A DNA stretch of 64,000 bases from Antilocapra americana (taxonomy: Eukaryota > Chordata > Mammalia > Artiodactyla > Antilocapridae): assembly GCA_007570785.1 (NCBI GenBank), contig ML660211.1:4996463-5060462 (forward strand). The letters run 5' to 3'. The position numbers and the translations under genes are program-made. Numbering within the stretch: the stretch's first letter is position 1; every line of letters starts with the position of its first letter. Of the stretch, positions 1 through 12,333 are shown piece by piece. The notes beneath the pieces are model-generated. The model saw nothing but the letters and a program-made list of their open reading frames with translations, was not told the origin of the DNA and did no database searches.

Positions 1-284
1 TGCCCTGCTCCTGGTGAGAGGGCTTCCCCCGCCCCCTCTGCTCAGGCTCTCTGTCGTCCGCCCAGCACAGTTGGGGAGTGGGGCTTCTCCTCTCCCCATG
101 CCCGGCTGCTCGTGCAGCTGAGCACTCCTTCTAAGGTGTATACAGCACCGATCCGTCCAGAATCCCCAGAAGTCTTGGTTAGCCTCCCCGGGGCTGGGTT
201 ATGCCCACTGCTTTCAGGCGGGGGCTGGGCTGGTCCGCAGCCCGCAGCTGCCCAGCCTCTCCTCCTCACCGCCCTTTGTTCTGT
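1..284. other. GC-rich block of unknown origin
   Basis: This block is clearly richer in G and C, with several CpG sites, than the AT-rich DNA that fills the window. It has runs such as cccccgccccctctg and ends abruptly near 285, where antisense BovB sequence begins in the middle of the reverse transcriptase region. Short frames run through it on both strands but resemble nothing I know. It could be part of a retroelement leader or LTR that continues left of the window. Confidence 0.45.
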
Positions 285-1367
285 CGACAATATACAACCT
301 TAATGAACTCCTTTCCCAATTTTGAACCAGTCTGTTGTTCAGTATCTGAATCTAACTGCTGCTGGTTTCTCTGGAAGCAGGTCAGGTGGTCTGGTATTCC
401 CATCTCTTGGAAAATTTTCCACAGTTTGTTGTGATACACACTGTCAAAGGCTTTAGTGTAGTTAATGAAGCAGAAGTGGATGTTATGGAATTCTCTTGCT
501 TTTTCTATAATTCAGTGGATATTGAAATTTCTATTCCTGTGCTTTTTCTAAATCTGACTTTAAAATCTGGAATTTCTCTGTTCATGTACCTTTGAATCCT
601 AGCGTGGAGAATTTTGAGCATTGCTTTCCTAGCGTGTTAGAGGAGTACAATGTGTAGTAGTTTGAACATTCTTTGGCATTGCCTTTCTTTGAGAATTGGA
701 ATGAAAACTCACCTTTTCCAGGCCTGTGGCCACTGCTGAATTTTCCAGATCAGATGGCCAACTGAGTGCAGCACTTTCATAGCATCATCTTTTAGGATTT
801 GAAATAGCTCAGCTGGAATTCTACCACCTCCACTAGCTTTGTTCCTAGTAATGCTTCCTAAGTAATGCCCACTTGCCTTCACACTTCAGGATATCTGGCT
901 CTAGGTGAGTGATCATACCATCGTGGTTATCTGGGTCATTAGGATCTTTTATGTATAGTTCTTCTGTGTAATCTTGCCACCTCTTCTTAATATCTCCTGC
1001 TTCTGTTACGTCCATACTGTTCCTATCCTTTAGTGTGCCCATCTTTACTTGAAATGTTTCCTTGTTATCTTTTAATTTTCTTGTAGAGACCTCTAGTGTT
1101 TCCCATTCTATTGTTTTCCTCTATTTCTTTGCAGTCTTCACCTAGGAAGGCTTTCTTATCTCTCCTTGCTGTTCTTTGGAAATCTGCATTTAGATGTATA
1201 TATTTTTCTTTCTTTGATATATATCTTTGCCTTTCACTTCTCTTCTTTTTTCAGCTGTTTTTAAAGCCTCCACAGACAACCATTTGCCTTTTTGCATTTC
1301 CTTCTCTTGGGGATGGTTTTGATCACTGGCTCCTGTACAATGTTATGAACCTCTGTCCATAGTTCAT
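285..1367 (-). mobile_element. BovB LINE fragment (RT and linker region)
   Basis: Read on the minus strand this is the BovB segment from upstream of the reverse transcriptase into its N-terminal half; a broken frame at 845-1042 keeps the linker pattern KKRWQDYTEELY. BovB is an RTE-clade LINE encoding an APE endonuclease and a reverse transcriptase. The element is decayed, with stops and shifts. Its normal 3' end is missing: at 285 the sequence switches to a GC-rich block rather than continuing through the YADD region. The other end, near 1367, is an ordinary truncation. Confidence 0.85.
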
Positions 1368-1940
1368 AATGTAAAATAAATTTGTATGTTAGTATAGAAC
1401 TATAAAAACTTAAGGGAAAAGTTCACAAAAGTCTTATATTTAACTGGAAAGGGAAAAAAATTAGTATTCCCTATATATTATTCAGTCAAGGAAAGGTATA
1501 AAACAAATTGTGACAAAATGAAAATATTCAAAAGTTTCATCTTAAATTGTAGGGAACACATTGTGGAATAGAGTTTTGTGGAATATGATTTTCATGTTAT
1601 AGCAGAAAATGATTTCAATTATATTAGTATTATACCATAATTGTACAAGCATTTCTGTATAGCTCATCTTTTTATTTTTTGATGACTTTAAGTTGAAAAT
1701 ATAAATTTTCTTTAAAATTATGTCAATTAGTTTGATATACATTTGCAAATGTTGCATAAAAATATATATGTACATATGTATAGACACAGATATAGATTTT
1801 TCTTGAGATCTCTTTCCTTTTCTATCTATCTATTAATATTTTTCCACTAATTTTTCATGATAAGGAATTATCTTAATTATAATCCTCAGTTTTTCAACTT
1901 TAAAAAAAAAAGTGGGAGGAGAGCAGCACTGGAGAGTATT
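1368..1940. other. AT-rich intron, no feature
   Basis: Very AT-rich, with runs of A and T and a few short TA repeats. No exon-like or repeat family signal is seen. A short A tract at 1902-1911 lies just before the next BovB piece. Confidence 0.5.
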
Positions 1941-2302
1941 GTTCAGTTGCTCAGTCGTGTCAGACTCTTTGTGACCCCATCGACTGCAGCATGCCAGGCC
2001 TCCCTGTCCATCACCAACTCCCAGAGTTTACTCAGACGCATGTCTATTGAGGCGATGATGCCATCCAACCATCTCATCCTCTGTCCTTCCCTTCTCCCCC
2101 TGCCTTCAGTCTTTCCCAGCATCAGGGGCTTTTCAAATGAGTCAGCTCTTTGCATCAGGTGGCCAAAGGATTGGAGCTTCAGCTTCAGCATCAGTCCTTC
2201 CAATGGATATTCAGGGTTGATTTCTTTTCGAATTGACTGATTTGGTCTCCTTGCAGTCCAAGAGATTCTCGAGAGTCTTCTCCTGTACCACAGCACTGAA
2301 GT
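1941..2302 (-). mobile_element. BovB LINE 3' end
   Basis: About 360 bp of the BovB 3' terminus in reverse orientation, starting with the typical gttcagttgctcagtcgtgt end. The minus frame at 1943-2296 (117 aa) is the C-terminal end of the BovB protein, with the patterns [12 protein letters not shown] and [18 protein letters not shown]. It is severely 5'-truncated, as most BovB copies are. Confidence 0.9.
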
Positions 2303-5154
2303 GTATGATTACAATATTCCTGATATAGTCGACCAGTTTATTGTTTTTTTCTTGGTTTTACAATTTTAATAATGCATATGTAATTGATGTGAACTATGAT
2401 TCCACTTTCTCTTCCACAATTATTAAATTCATTTGAAGTCAACTTAGTGTTAACTGTTAGTGATAATCGGTTGCTAAAGAATTAGAGTTTGTTGTAACTT
2501 TTTTTGTGTGTGAGCAAGCCAATTTATTGGTTTTTTTTTTTTGAGGAAAAAAAAAGGAAAGAAGAAAGAAATGACAGCAGTACCATTTCTGTAAGGGCCA
2601 GTTGAAACAAGAAATCCACTTCTGTCTCTCTAATTACTCCCGAGAGTGTTGAGTTTTGATGTGCACTTATCAGTTCTCTGGGCGCTTGTTTAATTGGGTA
2701 ACAAATGGAAGAATATGACAGTCAGAGTATGAAAGTTTAGCTACTCTGTGCACAGGCATTAGTTGTCCTATTATAATAACTGAAGTCAGAAACTTTTGAT
2801 ATGCTTAAGAAATTCAGAAATATTCAATACTGCTGAAACTTCAAAAGACTGTGATAAAAATTTTTCCATTTCTAATCAGAAGCAATAAGGAATGTTTTAA
2901 TAAGTAGTTCAGAACAGTCATATTAAATGTGGAAGTTCAGAGGAGTCAGGCAAAAATTTTAGTGCAAGTATTTTTTTCTGAAATAAAATAGTGGAAGCTG
3001 CAGGAAATGTTAAGATCTACTGACTCCATAATTGAAGGAGAAAATTAAAAATAATAATAATGAAATAGTTTTATTAAATTTGCATTACAGAAGAAGCATG
3101 TTTTATCAAGGTGCTCTACATTAGTATCCTAGTATGGCAGAGCATTTGCAGTTGGCATTTTTACAGTGACAGATTGTCCCGGGGCGTGCTTCATGTACCC
3201 TACCAGCCACAGTGGACAGGCAGCACCTTTGATTCAGCTGCCATCATCCTTAATATGGTGATGGGTGCTTTTCCTTCAGCACTTTGCATGGGCACATTTT
3301 CAGCTAAAGTGTGAAAAGGAAGCAAAATAAATAATTCTGTTGGTAAATGTTTATATCATTTGGAGCATCAGCTCACAGTTCACTGCTTGACTGAGACTTC
3401 AGGCGAGGACCAGTTGGGCAGATTGGGTAGATTTAGAAATATACTGATCAAAGAAATTATATAATAGGAATTAATGAAGTGAGTGGCTCTCCTTGGTGTT
3501 ATCATTTGCTCACTAGTCCTGGCAGGAAATTTTTGTCTGTGAACTTAATGGCATTTGCTCAGTCATAGGTTAGAGTCTATAACATCTTTGGTATATTCAG
3601 TCCAACTGCTTCTTTGCTTACTACATCAAAGAAGAGAGAAAACACATCAAGATAGAGTGGCTTGGAGTGATTGGATAAAGAAGGAAAGAAATCATTTAAG
3701 AAATGAATGAGAAAGACCAGAGGGAACATACCAAGTGTGTGGGTGTGTGTTCTTTTGCAATTAGAGATTTCTGTCTCCAAGGGAGTGGCAAAATGGGCTG
3801 AAGACTTTTAATCCCATTTTTTCAAAGATGCTGTTATACTCAGTGTAGCTTTTCTTATAACTGTTACTTTGTATTTTCACTTATGTAGGCTAGCTGACAG
3901 CATCCATCATTGTCAAAAATGATTACAAAAAACACTATTAATTTTATGTGATGACTTACACCAACTCCCTCCCTCCAAAAAAATAGTACTTGAATTCTGA
4001 AATTGCCATTGCATTTTAAAATCTGTGATAATTTTAAGTAGCTATAATAACTAAAAGCCAATGAGATTTCAAGGCATGGAATAAACAATAAAGAAAATAA
4101 AATCACTCTTAATATTTTATCTCTTCAGTTTCATTTCTTTAAAAACCATAATAAATGCTGTTTTAGATTACATCTATTTTTTTATGTGAAGCAACAGAAA
4201 GGAACCTCTGGCTCCTGAGTTCCCTAAAATGTAATTTCTCATGTCGGGGGGACATGGCATTCAAGCTTACAGAAACAGCAACATGCGCAGTGGTGGCCTA
4301 ATAACTCTTGCCAGAATGCAGACCGCAGGCCACAGTCCTGAGCTGCGTTGCAGGCTGTGTCCATTGTAACTGCCCTGTGGCAGTGAGGTTTTATGTTTTC
4401 ACATTAGTAATGACTACATCAGAAGACTCTTAGCCAACTATAGTACAATAACAATATCCCTTTAAACTTCATACAATGAGGTACAAGTTTACCATTTATG
4501 TAAGGTAGTCAGCTATAGCTATCAAAATGTGACATTTTAAAAAATGTCAGGTTTATAAATATATATACATGTAGTTAGAAACCTAATGAAAGCTTTTTTT
4601 TTGCTATAGAGTTTTCTTGTAATTGCTGTGATTTTAAGCTTTGTGTTATTTTAAAATATATCAAAATAGCATCTGTAGGAATGAGCTTATAGATTTGGCC
4701 TCTCCAAGACCAATCAAGTGCCAGACATTTAAATTCCATGGTAACCATGGTTTAAGCATAAGGGCGCCCTGATGTTACTTGGACTTGTTCCAAATAAATT
4801 GTGTCCAGTTCACCATATGCCATATCACATTGAATGGAAACTTTGGGAACCTGAGAAAACTCTTTTCTAGCTTCCTGTGCAATTTTGTATTTTAATGTGT
4901 GCTCAAGGGGCAAGCGTAGTCTTTCTCAACAGGTTTCCATGTGGATGTTTGTGGGTCATGGACATGTGTATTATTTTGAAAGAAAATCATTTGTAGGGTA
5001 TGAAAAATAGGTCAATCATTGTAGCCATGCCTAGACTCATAATAGCAAGTACAAATAGGAACTGCACTGAAGCAGATACTCTCCAAGAATATATACTCTA
5101 TTTTGTTCCTAAATTAAACGTGTGCCATGTCTTTTGTATTAAATATTTGTGGTT
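2303..5154. other. Intron, no recognised feature
   Basis: About 2.85 kb of AT-rich single-copy-looking DNA. It has poly-T and poly-A tracts near 2529-2553. A more mixed-base stretch at about 4190-4420 stands out from its surroundings but has no open frame with splice sites. I see no exon here. Confidence 0.5.
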
Positions 5155-5346
5155 GTGTTTGTGCTCAGTTGTGTCTGATTTTTTGCAACCCCATGGACTT
5201 TAGCCCACCAGGCTCCTCTGTCCACTGAGCTTTCTAGGCAAGAATACTGGAGTGGGTTGTCATTCTCTACTCTGGGTATCTTCCCAACTCTGGGATTGAA
5301 CCCATGTCTCTTGGGCCTCCTGCATTATCAGGTGGATTCTTGATAC
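5155..5346 (-). repeat. Bov-tA SINE, head-truncated
   Basis: Reverse-oriented Bov-tA: Bov-A body motifs (aaccccatggact, gcccaccaggctcctctgtcc) followed by the reverse of the tRNA-like head (gattgaacccatgtctc). It stops before the terminal head segment. Confidence 0.88.
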
Positions 5347-5391
5347 TTAATACTTTATTTCACATACTTTTTCTCCATTGTTTCTCATTCC

Positions 5392-5710
5392 TTTTTCAAT
5401 TGCTAAGAGTTGTGTCCGACTCATTGTGACCTCATGGACTACAGCACTCCAGGCTTCCTTGTCCTTCACCCTCTCTCAGAGTTTTCTCAAATTCATGTCC
5501 ATTGAGTCGGTGATGCCATCCAACCACCTCATCCTCTGTTCCCCAATTCATCTGCCTTTAACCTTTTCTAGCATCATGATCTTTTCTGATGAATCAGTTC
5601 TTTGATAGGTGACCAAAGTATTAGAGTTTCAGCTCCAGTATCAGTCCTCCCAATGAATATTCAGGATTGATTTCTTTTAGACTAGATGGACCTTTGTGGG
5701 CAAAGTGATG
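5392..5710 (-). mobile_element. BovB 3' fragment with internal deletion
   Basis: Reverse BovB 3' end. At about 5685 the sequence jumps from the ttgatttcttttag region straight to gacctttgtgggcaaagt, a motif lying well over 100 bp further inside intact copies. A Bov-tA body follows directly at 5711. Confidence 0.8.
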
Positions 5711-5839
5711 GAGGAGGGCATGGTGACCCACTCCAGTATTCTTGCCTGGAGAATCCCATGGACAGAGGAACCTGGAAGGATACAGGCCATAGGGTCCCAA
5801 AGAATCTGACATGACTGAAGAAACAGCACACACACACAG
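5711..5839 (+). repeat. Bov-tA/Bov-A SINE body fragment
   Basis: Contains cccactccagtattcttg, atcccatggacagagg and atctgacatgactgaag, ending in a short CA run. The tRNA-like head is missing. Confidence 0.85.
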
Positions 5840-6993
5840 AAAGTAATCTACACTTGTATTTTACTTTTAGAAGCCTGGGATAGAGTAATTTAAGAATATG
5901 TGGAGGGTTATATTTCAAGGCATTAATGAATTAATACTTATAATAATAGCTAACTCACTTGGCTTTCCATCAAAATTATATTAACCAGTACATTCATAGC
6001 AATATTTATTGTTCATGAGAATGACCCAAGATATTATATTATACTAATTGACTTGTACTTCAATCCTGATCAATTAAATTGTGCTTTGTTATAATTTTAT
6101 TGCTAGAGTGAGAGAGAGAAAGTCAGGGAGAGAGAATGAATTATATTGATTAAGGCAAGCAAAGTTTCAGAAACAAGTCTAGAGTATCGGAAAGCCAACA
6201 TGAATGATATTTGTAATGGCTGCAAGATTTTTAAGTCAAAAGTGTCAAAACCAGTCCAGCTCCATTTCTTGTGTCATAGGGAGTTAGTGAAACTTCCCTA
6301 GGTTCTAGATACCTTATTTATGTAATGACATAGTGAGTCTACATGATTTTTAGGACTCCTGAGAGCTCTAAAATTTATATATGCTGGTTCTACTCCATTT
6401 TCTTCAAGAGGTTTTCAAAAATGTTAGAGTATTTTTAAATAAAGATTTTCAAATAATAAGTAAAATATACACAGATTTGGTTCACAATTATTGAATTTCT
6501 ACCATGTGCCAGGCAGTGTTTAATTAAGAGTAAGGATTTTATAGTAAAATAAGTAAAAAAGACAACATAAGCAGATAATTGTAATTATATAATTACCATA
6601 TTGAAACATAAAAAATATTTTGTTTTAAGAAAAGGAGTAAGATTTAAAATATCTTGAGGGTTTTAATCTCCTAATTCTTAACATATTTACTCTCCCAATA
6701 ATCTTCTACTCTTAAGAAATAGTGCTTTTAATTTTGTTTAAAAATTCATTACTTTTAAAAGTCTTTCCAAGTAGACCCATGGGATCTTTTCCTGATTCCA
6801 TTGTCATCATTAGAGCTTTTCTTTTCAGTACTAGTTATGTAAATTCAGTAAACAACTTGTATTTTTAATATCAAACAATGTGATATTTGTGAAAAATTTC
6901 TGAACTTTTTAGCCAAACTAAACCTAAAAATTAATTGCCATTAGGAAAAATTGAATATTTAAATAACTTGCTTATATGATCATATTTTTTCTT
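5840..6993. other. Intron, with a possible old mammalian repeat
   Basis: AT-rich DNA with a GA-rich patch near 6105-6135. The segment near 6485-6560 has the phrase ctaccatgtgccaggcagtg, which recurs in old mammalian-wide repeats of the L2/MIR age class; the family is not assigned. No exon signal. Confidence 0.4.
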
Positions 6994-7194
6994 GTGCTTC
7001 CCTGGTGGCTCAGCTGGTAAAGAATCTGCCTGCATTGTGGGACACCCGAGTTCAATCCCTGGATTGGAAAGATACCCCGGAGAAAGGAATGGCTACCCAC
7101 GCCACTCCAGTATTCTGCCCTGGAGAAGTCCATGGACTGTAGAGTCCATGGGGGTCTCAGTGTCTGACACGATTGAGCGATTTTCACTTTCACT
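6994..7194 (+). repeat. Bov-tA SINE, complete
   Basis: Begins with the tRNA-like head (cttccctggtggctcagctg, then gttcaatccctgg as the B-box-like motif) and continues into the Bov-A body, ending with ttttcactttcact. Close to full length. Confidence 0.93.
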
Positions 7195-7583
7195 ATAGAT
7201 GAGATTATTATGAAAAGGCTAATTTCATTTTAATAGAATTTTTGGAATTATGAATACCTAGTGGATGGCTGATTTATCATGTATGAATCTGTAATTATAG
7301 AATAGTCATAATTGTAGCCTTGAAAGAAAATAAATATGATATTTTAAGATAATTAAGTAGAGATGTGTTTTGATTAAGTTAAGCTATTATATTAATCATC
7401 TAAAAATAATTTATTTTTCATAATTGTTCAGTGTCAGATTTTAGTAGTTTCTTTTTGCAAAATCACATTATAATAATAATACATTTGAAAGGTACATTTG
7501 AAAGGTAAATTGCAAAGATACAAGCTAGTATTATTGTATTAGATAGATAACAGATGGATAGATGACACATAAATGATAGATAT
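7195..7583. other. AT-rich intron with GATA-type repeat
   Basis: AT-rich DNA ending in an imperfect GATA-type tract at about 7540-7582 (agatagataacagatggata). Nothing else recognised. Confidence 0.5.
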
Positions 7584-7690
7584 CAACCACTCTGGTATTC
7601 TTACCTGAAAATCCCATGGACAGAGAAGACTGGCAGACTATAGTCCATAGGATCGCAAAGAATTTGACATGACTGAAGTGACTGAGCACT
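7584..7690 (+). repeat. Bov-A SINE body fragment
   Basis: Diverged Bov-A body: accactctggtattcttacc, atcccatggacagag, gacatgactgaagtgactga. The head is missing. Confidence 0.8.
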
Positions 7691-7884
7691 CATAGATGTA
7701 GACATAGATGACATGGTCCCTGCCCCGATGTAATTCATGAGGGCAATAATATTAGCCAACATTTATTGGTAAATATGTTACTGATATAAAGCATATATAC
7801 AGAGTGTACACAGTCATGTTCAGATTGTGTTGAGACTGGAATGTCTTTCAACCACCAACATCTATATAAAAGAATAAAATATTA

Positions 7885-10800
7885 CCAGAATCCAAGAAGT
7901 CCCACTTATATCTTCTTCTGTGACTTCTATTCACAAAGTCTTACCAACATTCTGACTTGTAACATCATAGATTATTTTCATCTGATATTGAGCTTCTTGT
8001 TAGTAGAAATATAATATATATGACTTATTTTACCTGACATTATATTTGTGAGATTCATTACAGTTATTCTGTGTCATTGACTTTATTCTTATTGTGGTAC
8101 AGTATTTGAATCTTTAATTTACTTATACATCAAATTATTAATTAATATTTGATTTTTTTCTGTTAGAGATAATTGAGAATGGTGTTGCTGTGAACATATT
8201 TGTTTCTTTTGGTTACAGACATTTTCATATATATATTTACATATTTGGCTGTATGTCTGGCTCTTAAGATGTACCAACATCTCTTTATGTGGATAGTTAC
8301 GAAGAATTTTCTAAAGTGGAAGTGGTTGTACCAATTTATACTCCTGGCTGCAGTGTATGAGAATTCTACTTCTTTTGCATTATTATCAATACTTGGTATT
8401 TTCTTTATACTATTTTAAGCCATCTGAGAATGGATAATGCTCATTGTTCTTTTAAATTCCCTGAAAAGGAAACTGCAGAGTTTCATGATTATCAGATGTT
8501 AGCATTATCTATTTTGTAAAGGTTTTTTTTCCTTTTTAAGTATTGCTATTGCTATCTTGGGCTTCTCTGGTGGCTCAGATGGTAAAGGATCCACCTGCAA
8601 TGTGGGAGATCCAGATTTGATCCCTTGTTTGGAAAGACCCCCTGGAGAAGGGAATGGCAACCACTCCAGTATTCTGGCCCTGAGAATTCCATGGACAGAA
8701 GAGCCTGGAGAGCTACAGTCCATGGAGTCTCAAAGATTTGGATTCAATGGAGTGACTGACACTTTCACTTTCACTTTCATTGCCATCTTGCTATTGATTT
8801 GTAGATTTCTGCCTGTTGGACCTTTTCATTTGTAATAGAAAGGTGTTGAAGTCTTAAACTAAGCTATTGTAGTCATCCATTTCTTTTCACAGTTCTGTAA
8901 ATTTTTGCCTCACCTAGCTCAATGCACTGATGTTATACACATGGAAATTAAGTATTATTATATCTTCTTGGAGAGATGACCATTTTATCATTGTGTGATG
9001 TCCTTCCTTATCCTTTGTAGCTCTACTAGCTTCAGAGTCTGCTTTGTCTGAAATTAAGATAGTTATATAATTATCCTGTTACTTTTTTTTCATTAAATTA
9101 TATTTTCTCCATTTATTTATTTTTAATTTGAAGTTGCCTCCTTGTGGACAGTATGTAGTTGGGCCTTGTTTTCTGCTCCATTCTGACAATCTACATCTTT
9201 TAATTTGTGTGTTGATGCTTAAAACTGATTATTGATATAGTTATTTCATTTATGTGAAATGAATGTGAAGAATGATAGAATAATACAAGATATGGGAGGG
9301 CAAATTAAGCTTATTTTATTATCATAAGGTACTCACATTATCCATGAAGTGGTATAGGGTTATCTGAAAGTAGATTTGAATTAGTTATAGTTTCTAATTG
9401 CCTGATCCAGGGTGATGACTAGAAAATGTTAAAAAAAAAAAAGAAGAAGGAATTATGACCCATATGCTAAGAAAGGAGAGAAAATAGAATAATGTAAAAT
9501 GCTTTGTTAAAACCACAAAAGGCAGACAAAGAATGGAAGACAAAAGTAGAAACAAATAATAAGGTCAACAAACAAAACAATAATGAACGTGGTAGATATT
9601 AACTTAGCTATCTATCTGTCTATAAGCATACACACATTGTATATATATATGTGCATAATATGTATATTTTGGTATTATTATTTTGAACAAACTATTATCA
9701 CTTCAGTCAAGTAAGAATGAGAAAACAAAAATTTTCATTTTGTCTTCATTTACTCCTTCTTTGATGTTCTTCTTTATATAGATCTGAGTTTCTGAGCTAT
9801 AATATTTTAAACATTTTCCTTTATAAGGAACTTCTTACAACATTTCTTGCAATACCAGTCTACTGACAACAAATTTTCTCAGTTTTTGTCTGTGAATGTA
9901 TATTTCTCCTTCAGTTTTGAAGGATAACTTTGTAGGGCATGGATTTTAGGTTGATAGGTTTTTTCTCAGCAATATAAATATTTCAGTGTCTCATTTTTTT
10001 TCTGAGAAGCCAGATGTAATTCTTATGTTAGTTCCTCTGTAGGTAACATATTTTATTCCTCTGGTTTCTTTCAGGTTTTATTCTTTAATTTTGATTTTTT
10101 GGTAAGTTTTAAATGATATGCTTAGTTTAGTTTTTAGGCTTTGTTTTTTTTTTTCCTATTTGGTGTTTTCTGAGCTTCCTGGATCTTTGGTTTGATCTTA
10201 GGCATAAATTTGAGGGAAGTTGTAGGTCATTCTTATTTCTTTTTTTTTTTTTTTCTTTTTCTGTTCTTTGTTCTCTTTTCTTTCTGGAATTCTCATTATG
10301 TTTATGTCACACATTTTGTGTTTGTTCCTCAATCATTGGATATTCTATTCCTTTAAATAAAACAAAAAATCTTAGTCTCTGTTGTCTTTACTTTTGATTT
10401 TTGAGGTTGCTATTGATAAATCCTTTAGCTCAGAGATTCTTTCCTCAGATCCGTTGACTAATGAACTCATCAAAGGCATTCTTCTTTTCCATTATAGAGT
10501 TTTGTTTTTAATCTCTAGCATTTTTTTCCATTCTATTTTGAATTTTCTTCTCTCTACTTAACTTGTATATCTGCTTTTATATACTCATTTATCCATTAGA
10601 GCCCTTAGTGTATTAATTATGTAATTTTAAAATATTGATCTGATAATTCCAGCATCCTTGTCATGTCTTGTTCTGATGCTTGCTCTGTCTCATCAGATTG
10701 TGTTTTGTGCCTTTTGGTATTCCTTGTAGCTTTTTCTTGGTAGCTGAATGCGATGTGATGGGTAAAAGCAACTGCTAGAAACAGGTCTTGAGTAATATGG

Positions 10801-11190
10801 TGATGAGGTGTGGAGAAGGGGAAGCATTCCATGGTCCCATTGATCATTTTTCATAGGGTTTATGCCTTTGAACTGTACAATTCATAAAAGTGTCTCAGAT
10901 TTTTCCTCCCTCACATCTTGAATGGGACAAGATGGCTAGAATGGGCTAGAATCAGGTACTTCCCTTCCTCTATGTCACTCAGGCTTAGATAATCCTATAA
11001 GTTAACCTCTGATTATCTCATTTTCTCTATGGACAGAGGAAAGCAAAGTATTCTACAGTATTTCAAAATGGTTCCTTTTCCATCTCACTGTGGAAAGCAA
11101 GAGAATATTATTCTTAAATATTTACTGTAGCAACCTGGTTGAGTTCCTTGAGGTAAATCTCAAAATACTGTGGAAAGTCTTCTTATGACT
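7885..11190 (-). mobile_element. Old L1 LINE, antisense, discontinuous
   Basis: Reads as the reverse strand of an ancient L1: 3' region at 7885-8430 (cttgtaacatcatagatta, aaagtggaagtggttgtacc) and further pieces at about 8790-9240 and 9760-10640 (ttattcctctggtttctttc, atttctccttcagttttgaa). The reading order is that of one element lying in reverse. It is heavily mutated and broken by AT-rich segments (around 9240-9740) and a Bov-tA at 8560-8778. No usable frame survives. The boundaries are approximate. Confidence 0.7.
8560..8778 (+). repeat. Bov-tA SINE with target-site duplication
   Basis: Complete Bov-tA from gcttctctggtggctcag to the actttcactttcactttc tail. It is flanked by attgctatcttg (8548-8559) and attgccatcttg (8779-8790), 11 of 12 bases matching, the expected trace of L1-type insertion. 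It sits inside the antisense L1. Confidence 0.93.
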
Positions 11191-11221
11191 GGATCTCTCT
11201 GTTATTTTTAATCCCACACAC

Positions 11222-11445
11222 ACGTGTGTGTGTATGTGTTAGTCACTAAGATGTGCCTGACTCTTTTTGTGGTCCTATGGACTGTAGCACATCAGGCTCC
11301 TCTGTCCATGGGATTCTTCAGGCAAGAATAATAGATTTGGTAGCTATTCTCTTCTCCAGTATATCTTCCCAACCCAGGGACCAAACCTGGGTCTTCCACA
11401 CTGAAGGCAGATCCTTTACTGTCTGAGCTGCCCCCAGGGAAGCTG
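11222..11445 (-). repeat. Bov-tA SINE, complete, reverse
   Basis: Reverse Bov-tA: body (ctatggactgtagcacatc, ctctgtccatgggattctt), then the head reading accaaacctgggtcttcc and ctgagctgcccccaggga. The flanks tcccacacac (from 11212) and tcccacac (from 11446) look like the target-site duplication, blurred by a CA/GT run. Confidence 0.9.
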
Positions 11446-11987
11446 TCCCACACGTTTGCTGTCAACAGTTCATGAGTGGAAGTTCAGGTGCTCTTACCTT
11501 AGCACTGATTCCTATGATTGTTTCAATATGAGTTTCTGCTTTGTACTGTAATTCCCTGTATTCCCTGTCCGTCTTTCCAGTCTTGGGTGAGCAGTTTGTT
11601 TCCTTCTTATGGATGTAAGAAGACTTGTGGATTTTTTCCATCTGTTTTACTTGTTATGAGGAGGGAATGGCGATTTCCAAGCTCCTTATATACAGAACTG
11701 GAAACCAGAGATCATATGGATTTTTTTATATATTCTGCATATGAGTCATTTGTTGGAATACAGTTATGTTAACTGATATTTTTGATAAATAAAGTGATAA
11801 TAAAATAAGTAACTTTTGATATAAAAATATATACAAAATGCATATATATATATGTTTGAAAAAATATTAGTTTTTACATTAAATGAGAATATTTGTTAAG
11901 ACATAAAAATGCAATATGAGACAAATATGATCGATGTCCTCTACTTTAGTCTTATTCTCAACAAAATTTTTCTTCTATTTTTTTAGA
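11446..11987. other. Intron, no recognised feature
   Basis: AT-rich toward its right end, with an AT dinucleotide patch near 11840-11853. The frame at 11518-11772 has no splice context and no family signature. Confidence 0.45.
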
Positions 11988-12333
11988 ATTTTTATTTTTG
12001 AAAATTTTTTTTAATTAGAGAATAATTGCTTTGCAATGTTGTGTTGGTTTCTGCTGTACAACATGAATCAGCCTTAAGTATACATATGCCCCTTTCCTCT
12101 TGAACCCCCGTCCCATCCCTCTAGGTTGTCACAGAACACCATGTTGAGCTTCCTGTGCTATACAGCAACTTCCCACTAGCTACCTATTTTACATATGGTA
12201 ATGTGTATATTTCAATGCTACTCTCTCAATTAGTCCCACCCTCTCTCTTTCCCCTGTGGTATCCACAAGTCTGTTCTCTATGTCTCTATCTTTATTCTGG
12301 CCATGCAAACAGGCTCATCAGTACCATTTTAAA
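11988..12333 (-). mobile_element. Ruminant L1 3' end, antisense
   Basis: Recognisable reverse L1 3' sequence: tttgcaatgttgtgttggtt, catccctctaggttgtcac, gctacctattttacatatgg, atccacaagtctgttctcta, ending near 12333. Truncated at its 5' side. Confidence 0.8.

Noticed and set aside
6994..7194. True tRNA genes in the many tRNA-like heads
   Set aside because: The heads are SINE promoters joined to Bov-A bodies, without a complete cloverleaf context; the same holds for all other Bov-tA copies.
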